From Chloroflexota bacterium (lineage in GTDB: Bacteria; Chloroflexota; UBA6077; JACCZL01): a stretch of 64,000 nucleotides of DNA. Both the position numbers and the translations under genes were made by a program. The notes below the pieces were generated by a model. That model saw only the letters and a program-made list of their open reading frames with translations, was not told the origin of the DNA and made no database searches. How positions within the stretch are numbered: position 1 is the first letter of the stretch; each line of letters starts with the position of its first letter. Of the stretch, positions 58,831 to 64,000 are shown piece after piece. Where the stretch lies: positions 141,386 through 205,385 of the forward strand of contig JADLFM010000001.1 in the NCBI GenBank assembly GCA_020845495.1, written 5' to 3'.

Positions 58831-59892
58831 TTACGGGTACAGCGGCGGGCGTTCCAGGCCGAGCGTCTCGGGGAATCCGAACATGATGTTGATGTTCTGA
58901 AGGGCGACGCCGGCCTGCCCCTTCACGAGATTGTCGATCGAGCCCATCATGACCAGGCATCCGTTGTCGGCATCGAGGGCGAGCGATACGTCACAGAGAT
59001 TGCTGCCCATGACCGCCTTTGGGCCGGGGCTGAGGTCGGGCGGGAGCACCCGCACGAACGGCTCGCCGGCGTAGAACTCCTCGTAGATAGCCTGCACGCG
59101 ATCGAGGGAGATCGGCTCCCGCAGCGTCGCGTAGTTCGTGACGATGATGCCGCGCGTCGTTGGTACGAGGTGGGGCACGAACGTCAGGCCAACCTTCTCC
59201 TGACCTAGTGCCTGAAGCGCCGCGATCGTCTCATACACGTGTTGGTGCCGCGCCACGCGATACGGGGTGACCGACTCGTTGCGCTCTGGGAAATGATTGG
59301 TCACCGAGGGCTTCTTTCCAGCGCCCGAAATGCCAGTCTTGCCGTCCGCGATGACGGTGCGCGGGTCGATCAGGTGTGCCCTGATGGCTGGAGCGAGAGC
59401 GAGGATCATCGCCACCGCAAAACAGCCGGGGTTTCCGACCACGCTCGCCTCACGGATGCGTGCACGATTCAGCTCCGGAATGCCGTACACGGCGCGGTCG
59501 AACAGGCTGGGGGCCAGATGCGGCTTACCGGCCACGTTCGGGTGCGCCTTCGCATACCAGTCGTACAGACCCGGCGTCGCAAAGCGGAAGTCACCGCTGT
59601 AGTCGAGGACACGCTTCCCCTCGGCCACGAGTCGGCCTGCGTAGCTCATCCCAACCCGGTCCGGCGTCGAGAAGATCACGAGGTCCGCGTTCTCGCCGAC
59701 TCGGTCGGGATTGGCCTCTTCGACGATCTGGTCGCAAAAGCCACGGAGGTGGGGATAGAAGGCACTGAGCGGCCTGTTGACGTCGGAGGTTGCCAACAGC
59801 GAGGTCATCTCAATCTCAGGATGGCGGAGCAACTGGTCCACCATGCCGACGCCGCCGTACCCGGTCGCTCCGACGATCTGCGCTCGAATCAC
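58831..59892 (-). CDS. argC: N-acetyl-gamma-glutamyl-phosphate reductase
   Basis: A 353-residue protein starting at GTG 59892 with AGGAGG about 8 nt upstream; a frame to 60099 is open only through the repeat tract. RAQIVGATGYGGVGMVDQLLRHP carries the NADP-binding GxTGYxG loop, and the catalytic Cys157 lies in VVGNPGCFAVA. It reduces N-acetyl-glutamyl phosphate to the semialdehyde in arginine synthesis. No other arg genes are in the window, so it is a lone copy outside an arg operon here. Confidence 0.95.
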   Translation of the reverse strand: MIRAQIVGATGYGGVGMVDQLLRHPEIEMTSLLATSDVNRPLSAFYPHLRGFCDQIVEEANPDRVGENADLVIFSTPDRVGMSYAGRLVAEGKRVLDYSGDFRFATPGLYDWYAKAHPNVAGKPHLAPSLFDRAVYGIPELNRARIREASVVGNPGCFAVAMILALAPAIRAHLIDPRTVIADGKTGISGAGKKPSVTNHFPERNESVTPYRVARHQHVYETIAALQALGQEKVGLTFVPHLVPTTRGIIVTNYATLREPISLDRVQAIYEEFYAGEPFVRVLPPDLSPGPKAVMGSNLCDVSLALDADNGCLVMMGSIDNLVKGQAGVALQNINIMFGFPETLGLERPPLYP

Positions 59893-59954
59893 GCTCTGGC
59901 CTCCTGTGCGCCAGAAGTGTACCGGACCGGTGAGCGCGCTAGACGAGGATGGCA

Positions 59955-60004
59955 AGCACGGCACAGCACAGCACGGCACGGCACAGCACAGCACAGCACG
60001 GCAC
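59955..60004. repeat. pentanucleotide tandem repeat ([A/G]GCAC)10
   Basis: Ten uninterrupted 5-nt units: AGCAC, GGCAC, AGCAC, AGCAC, GGCAC, GGCAC, AGCAC, AGCAC, AGCAC, GGCAC. It lies 63 nt upstream of the argC start on the minus strand and 92 nt below the end of the HExxH gene, so it sits in the argC leader or promoter. Such tracts can change length by slippage. Confidence 0.9.
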
Positions 60005-60095
60005 GGAAACGCCGCCTCACCGCGGCCGTGCTGTGGATTCTCTTCCTCGGACGCGGGGGAGACGGCCGCACGCCCGAGGCGGTCGACCAGAGCGG

Positions 60096-61085
60096 TCAAG
60101 AGGCGGGAAGCTCGGGCAGGCGGGATCGATTAGTCTCGATCAGGGCACCAAGTAGATCCACGTGTGAGGTCAAGAACAGACCCAGCACTTCGCCTGGCTC
60201 AGCCAGTCCTATCAGATGGTCGAGCAGGCGCTGAACGTCGAGGACGTCGGGATGATGGTAGCGAGACGGTCCCGCGAAGCGTAGCTCCATGAGCACCGCC
60301 ATACCCTCATCGAGCAGATACTGAGGATAGGGCAGCCCCGGGTGCTCCTCGACCGGGATCCAGGCACGATGACCGTCGCCCCGCTGCTGCACCCAGAACC
60401 CGTTCCCTCGATACAGGACTCCGTTTGGGCCGCTCCATCGGCGCTGATCCGGCATGGCGTGCCAGAGTTCGTGCACCAGAACGCGCCGGGCCTCGCCTGG
60501 AGGAAGGGCCGCCGAGTTGACGCGGATGCGGTCGGCGTCGAGATCGTAGTAGGCGAACGAGGTCAGGGATAACTGACCCTTTGGCGATGGAAAACTCTCG
60601 CCAAGCTCCCGAATCGCCGCATGCGGGTCGTCAGCATAACGATCCAGGAGGCCGTCACGCCGCTCGGGATCCTGGCCGAACAGGCTGACCACCAGAAACT
60701 CGAACGGGCTCAAGAAGTCGACACGTTCGACCGTGGCCTGAGGTCGCTCGACGTAGCAGGCTGGCGCGCCGAAGTCAGTTGCCTGCGCTGCCACTACTCC
60801 GGCGACGTCGCGCAGGAGCCCACGAGTGTCGTGGATCCTCGGAGTGTAGGCGAACGGCGCCGGCAGATCGGCTGCGAGCCGGGCCGGCGCAATCGGCCGA
60901 ACGGGCTGCTGAAGCGGGCGGGGCAGGCACGGCGCACCTGGCTGCTGCACCGCCGTCTGCTGCGAGTTGTGGAGCGACGGCGTACTGTTCGGGACGAGCG
61001 CGATGGCGGAGAGACCGGCAAGGTGACGAAGGAACGCCCGCCGTCCAAGGCCGGCGGTCGCTCGCAGCATCGGCTGGGGAGACAT
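60096..61085 (-). CDS. secreted HExxH (gluzincin-like) protein
   Basis: A 329-residue protein starting at ATG 61085 with TGAGGAGGATG upstream. The N-terminus GRRAFLRHLAGLSAIALV is a Tat-like signal (twin Arg). His205-Glu206-x2-His209 (VLVHELWHAM) is a zinc-protease core, and Glu260 (LLDEGMAVLMEL) could be the third ligand in a gluzincin arrangement. It may be an exported metallopeptidase, but no known peptidase family was recognised. It follows the response-regulator gene on the same strand after a 39-nt gap. Confidence 0.7.
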   Translation of the reverse strand: MSPQPMLRATAGLGRRAFLRHLAGLSAIALVPNSTPSLHNSQQTAVQQPGAPCLPRPLQQPVRPIAPARLAADLPAPFAYTPRIHDTRGLLRDVAGVVAAQATDFGAPACYVERPQATVERVDFLSPFEFLVVSLFGQDPERRDGLLDRYADDPHAAIRELGESFPSPKGQLSLTSFAYYDLDADRIRVNSAALPPGEARRVLVHELWHAMPDQRRWSGPNGVLYRGNGFWVQQRGDGHRAWIPVEEHPGLPYPQYLLDEGMAVLMELRFAGPSRYHHPDVLDVQRLLDHLIGLAEPGEVLGLFLTSHVDLLGALIETNRSRLPELPAS

Positions 61086-61124
61086 GCTGCATCCTCCTCA
61101 GCACCAACTCAGTTGACCGGTAGT

Positions 61125-61568
61125 CTACTGTCTGACGACGTCCTCGACCGCCCGCAGCAGATCGACGAGATCGAAGGGCTTCCTCAGGGCATGCGCGACA
61201 AGTAGCTGTTCGTCGCCCGAGAGTGACTCGGTGTTGGCCGAGACCACGACGACCGGTAGTGGCCGGACGGCGCCATCATCGACCAGGTGACCGAGGAACG
61301 AATGGCCGTCGAGGCCGGGAAGATCGAGATCGAGAGTAATGGCAGCCGGATGGATGGTACGGACCGCCCCCAGCGCCAGCGTACCATCCCGCACGACGAT
61401 CGGCTCGTAGCCTTCGTCGGACAGGACCGAGGCAATCAGGACCCCAATCGACGGATCATCCTCCACGACCACAACTTTCTTACATGGAGATTGCAGCGCA
61501 GGAAGTTCTTTGGACACACCGCGAGTTAGCTGGTCGCGGTCGTGTCCATGCATGTGTCGGTACATCAT
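61125..61568 (-). CDS. receiver-only response regulator
   Basis: About 147 residues from ATG 61568 (other starts at 61553 and 61517 are possible; 61583 is TTG). A single receiver domain: acidic pair EDD, phospho-acceptor Asp in ITLDLDLPGLDGHSF, VVVVSANTES, and Lys in LRKPFDLVDLL. There is no output domain, so it would act as a phosphorelay or protein-interaction switch like CheY/Spo0F. No histidine kinase is adjacent. The 39-nt spacing suggests cotranscription with the secreted HExxH gene. Confidence 0.87.
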   Translation of the reverse strand: MMYRHMHGHDRDQLTRGVSKELPALQSPCKKVVVVEDDPSIGVLIASVLSDEGYEPIVVRDGTLALGAVRTIHPAAITLDLDLPGLDGHSFLGHLVDDGAVRPLPVVVVSANTESLSGDEQLLVAHALRKPFDLVDLLRAVEDVVRQ

Positions 61569-61583
61569 GTCGGGTATCCACAA

Positions 61584-61908
61584 CTTCAGCTACCTGGCGA
61601 CAAAAGCAGGAACCGTACCGCCCCGCCACGCGGGCCGCCGATTGGTCTCAAAATTTCACGGACTCGTAACATCGAACGGGAATAGTCTGGCCGCTCGAGT
61701 GGTGTAGTACGCGGGCGGCGCAGCCGCTACCGTCAGGCTAGCTCACCTGGACGCACGTCCTGGCGGCTGGAGCTGGCGCCTGAAGTTGGAGACGGGGACC
61801 AGCCGGCAACAGGCGCGGGATGGCCGGAGGCCGACGGCGACGAGCGGCGCCAAGGCGGCCTGCGAGGGGTATGCACGGGCACCGAGCGGGCTCGCAGGCG
61901 TCCGAGCG
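61584..61908. other. intergenic stretch
   Basis: About 325 nt with no coding-like frame. An A/T-richer patch around 61640-61690 could hold the response-regulator promoter on the minus strand, but no clear boxes are visible. Confidence 0.35.
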
Positions 61909-62493
61909 CTAGGCGCCGTCGTCGCGGCGACTCTCCGCGGTACGATCCTGGGCGATACGCAGCACCCAGAACGCCAGCGCTTCGGCAAGCGTTGCCCCAA
62001 GCTCGCGAACGTACTCGGTGTCGTCGGCACGTGGGCGAGCGCCGACACGCCAGGTGGACAGTCCGATCACTACTGAGAGCGTGCAATCGTCCTCGCTGCT
62101 CTGTCCGATGAGGTCAGGGCGCGTACCCCAGCAGCCGAGGCGCGGGTTCTGTTCGCCGGATGGGAGCGGCTGCGGATCGTAGAAGTCGACCGTGGCGTCG
62201 ATGAGCCTGCCACACAGGTAGGTCCAGAGAAACGAGCAGCGCGCCGTCGCCGCTCCAAGGTCGTGGAGGGTAAGGGGTTGGCCGCCGAGCAGCACCATCA
62301 ACTGAACGAGATCCGTATCTGGCTCACCCGGAACGGCGTGCTCGACTGGTGAAATCAGGATCTGAAAGACGTAGGGACCGACTCGCAACCGGGTATCGAC
62401 GGCTGGCTGCGACAGGTCAGGCAGCGGCGCGCTCCAGTCTGGACGGCCGTCCAGGCCCCCCTTGTCGCTGTTGCCGCTCGCGTCGTGGCTCAT
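61909..62493 (-). CDS. hypothetical protein coupled to amidohydrolase gene
   Basis: A 194-residue protein starting at ATG 62493, which overlaps the amidohydrolase stop (ATGA). I recognise no family. It is acidic and mixed alpha/beta in appearance, with TRLRVGPYVFQILISPVEHAV, DTDLVQLMVLLGGQPLTLHDLG and a Cys/Trp-containing middle; there is no signal peptide or membrane segment. Tight coupling suggests a role together with the amidohydrolase, but nothing in the sequence names it. Confidence 0.6.
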   Translation of the reverse strand: MSHDASGNSDKGGLDGRPDWSAPLPDLSQPAVDTRLRVGPYVFQILISPVEHAVPGEPDTDLVQLMVLLGGQPLTLHDLGAATARCSFLWTYLCGRLIDATVDFYDPQPLPSGEQNPRLGCWGTRPDLIGQSSEDDCTLSVVIGLSTWRVGARPRADDTEYVRELGATLAEALAFWVLRIAQDRTAESRRDDGA

Positions 62494-63737
62494 GCACGCG
62501 CGTCCCGGGCCTCGTCACCAGGCTCCCGCGCGACCACGCCGCCTTTCAAGACCCAGCAAATCAAGCTCGGGTCGTTCAGGATGCCGACGTTCGCCAGCGG
62601 ATCGCCAGCGACGACGATGACGTCCGCGTCCTTCCCCACCTCGAGCGTCCCGATGCGGTCGCTCAGCCCAACGGCCTCCGACGCCGTCCGCGTTACGGCA
62701 AGCAGGGCTTCCAGGGGCGACAGGCCACACTCCACGAGCAGCCCGAGCTCAGCCGCGTTCTCGCCCGGCCGGTTGAAGGGTGTCCCGCAGTCGGTGCCGA
62801 ACGCGATCTTGACACCGCCACGGTGCGCCATGCCGACGCTTCGGCGGTGCCAGTCCGCCACCTGCTCGGCTTTCGCCACGACGTGTGGTGCGATGCCGCC
62901 AGCCGTGCCGTGCTTGACGATATTCTGGCTCGCGACGAGCGTCGGAACGAGATACGTGCCGTACTCCGCCATCAAGCCTACGGCCTCGTCGTCGAGCATG
63001 GTGCCGTGCTCGACAGTATCAAGCCCCGCCCGCACGCCGGCCTTGACGCCCTCTCCCCCGTGGCAGTGCCCCGCGACCCGCTTGCCAAGCTGGTGAGCCT
63101 GCCTGATGGCAGCTACGAGCTCGTCCGGCGTCCATTGGAGAGCGCCCAGGTCGGAACCATCCGTCATCACTCCGCCGGTCACCAGCAGTTTGATGACGTC
63201 GACCCGCATCTTGATCCACTCGCGGACGGCGCGCCGGGCCTCATCCGGCCCGTTGACGATGCCCTCACGGTTCACGTCCACATCGGGTCGGTAGTAGCTG
63301 TCGCCGTGACCGCCCGGCACCGTGAGCGACATGCCGGCCGCCAGCACGCGCGGCCCGGTCGTGATGCCCTGCTCGATTGCCTGACGGATGGCGACGTTCG
63401 AGAAGCCCGGCGCACTCAGATCGCGGACGGTCGTGAAGCCGGCGCGGAGGATAGTTCGGGCGTTGGCGGCCCCGCGCAGGGTTTGGAGCGGCAGCAAGTC
63501 TTTCAGGCGCTGGAGCTCGTAATTCGCGGCGGCCGTCGAGGTGAGGTGCACGTGGCAGTCGATCATGCCCGGCATCACGAACGCGCCATTCGCATCGATA
63601 CGCAGCGTACCGCCGGCGGGCTCCGCCGCGTCGCCAAGCGCCGCGATCTTCCCGTCGCTGATCAGGATAGTTTCCTGTCGGGGGGCCGCGCCGGTGCCGT
63701 CGAACAGCGATCCACCGACGATCGCGATGTCCTGCAC
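62490..63737 (-). CDS. metal-dependent amidohydrolase
   Basis: A 415-residue protein starting at GTG 63737 with TGGAGG five nt upstream. The amidohydrolase-superfamily metal site is complete: DCHVHL (HxH, near residue 62), VIKLLVTGG with a likely carbamylated Lys, RVAGHCHGG, TVEHGT and IAFGTDCG. IDANGAFVMPGMID is the imidazolonase/prolidase-like entry. It would hydrolyse an amide, lactam or cyclic amidine in the cytosol; substrate unknown. The stop overlaps the ATG of the unknown protein downstream. Confidence 0.9.
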   Translation of the reverse strand: MQDIAIVGGSLFDGTGAAPRQETILISDGKIAALGDAAEPAGGTLRIDANGAFVMPGMIDCHVHLTSTAAANYELQRLKDLLPLQTLRGAANARTILRAGFTTVRDLSAPGFSNVAIRQAIEQGITTGPRVLAAGMSLTVPGGHGDSYYRPDVDVNREGIVNGPDEARRAVREWIKMRVDVIKLLVTGGVMTDGSDLGALQWTPDELVAAIRQAHQLGKRVAGHCHGGEGVKAGVRAGLDTVEHGTMLDDEAVGLMAEYGTYLVPTLVASQNIVKHGTAGGIAPHVVAKAEQVADWHRRSVGMAHRGGVKIAFGTDCGTPFNRPGENAAELGLLVECGLSPLEALLAVTRTASEAVGLSDRIGTLEVGKDADVIVVAGDPLANVGILNDPSLICWVLKGGVVAREPGDEARDARA

Positions 63738-63926
63738 GAGAACCTCCACACAGCCGCCACCCGCCGGAACAGACCGCGGGGTACGCTGCCAGCGCGGTGG
63801 TGATGCCACCTACGGGGATGATAGCAGGGCAGGAACGGACCATCGCGCAGCGTGGCGGGCGGGACGCGCCCGCAGGGTGTCCCACAGGATATTGCGTCAA
63901 GTACCCTGAGGCGTGGGAGGGCGCCG

Positions 63927-64000
63927 ATGGGTCGGACGGATTGGGACGCCGAAGAGGCACGGTGGGCGGAGCAGATCGAGGCCGTGGTGGGCGGGATGCG
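63927..64000 (+). CDS. start of a gene cut off by the right edge
   Basis: An ATG at 63927 preceded by GTGGGAGGG about eight bases upstream opens a frame that runs to the window end, reading MGRTDWDAEEARWAEQIEAV. Only about 24 codons are visible, too few for a family assignment. It is divergent from the amidohydrolase gene. Confidence 0.5.
   Translation, partial: MGRTDWDAEEARWAEQIEAVVGGM

Overview
The window is high-GC bacterial chromosomal DNA with densely packed, strand-clustered genes, many 4-nt ATGA/GTGA start/stop overlaps, frequent GTG starts and canonical bacterial tRNAs. The gene set (a GlgE/TreS/maltokinase glucan pathway, a GH57-type branching enzyme, type 2 PyrF, a DUF951 protein, FecR/Calx-beta secreted proteins and a large glycosyltransferase locus) suggests a Chloroflexota- or actinobacterium-like organism. 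This is inference; no marker gene in the window settles it.

Region 1 (about 0.2-25.3 kb) is a surface-polysaccharide locus. It has a plus-strand operon of five glycosyltransferases (246-6439) and a minus-strand block (6454-25282). The block holds eight more GT4-type transferases, a GT-C membrane transferase, a Wzx-like flippase, a DegT/DnrJ aminotransferase, a ChbG/YdjC deacetylase, a FemAB-like acyltransferase, a zinc-ribbon SAM methyltransferase, a sugar-nucleotide epimerase and a small GNAT. Eleven consecutive genes from 21444 down to 8282 overlap or nearly touch and look like one transcript. An ABC-2 exporter pair (25361-27110) lies divergently next to it. No phosphoglycosyl transferase or obvious Wzy polymerase is visible in the window.

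Region 2 (27-34 kb) holds a FecR/Calx-beta secreted protein, a VOC epimerase-like protein, an MFS transporter, a dienelactone-hydrolase-like enzyme, three tRNAs (Phe, Val, Leu), a DUF951 protein and pyrF. Region 3 (34-44.3 kb) holds aconitase behind a repeat-rich leader, a GH57 branching enzyme, a DHH phosphoesterase, a sarcosine-oxidase-like gene interrupted by one in-frame TGA, an SMP-30/gluconolactonase-like protein and an FAD amine oxidoreductase.

Region 4 (44.7-52 kb) is an alpha-glucan/trehalose cluster: a GH57 (DUF3536-type) protein, GlgE, TreS and maltokinase. With the GH57 branching enzyme at 37 kb it gives a complete trehalose -> maltose -> maltose-1-phosphate -> branched alpha-glucan route. 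Region 5 (52-64 kb) is mixed: a secreted glycoside-hydrolase-like protein, a secreted DUF4352-like protein, a DUF2231-Rieske fusion, a GT1 glycosyltransferase behind 44-bp direct repeats, argC with a pentanucleotide tract upstream, a secreted HExxH protein, a receiver-only response regulator, an unknown protein coupled to an amidohydrolase, and a gene start running off the right edge.

No CRISPR array, insertion sequence, integrase, prophage or rRNA was seen. The items most worth following up are the single-stop sarcosine oxidase pseudogene, the pentad-repeat tail on a glycosyltransferase, the repeat arrays upstream of acnA, the GT1 gene and argC, and the GH57 protein in the glgE operon.
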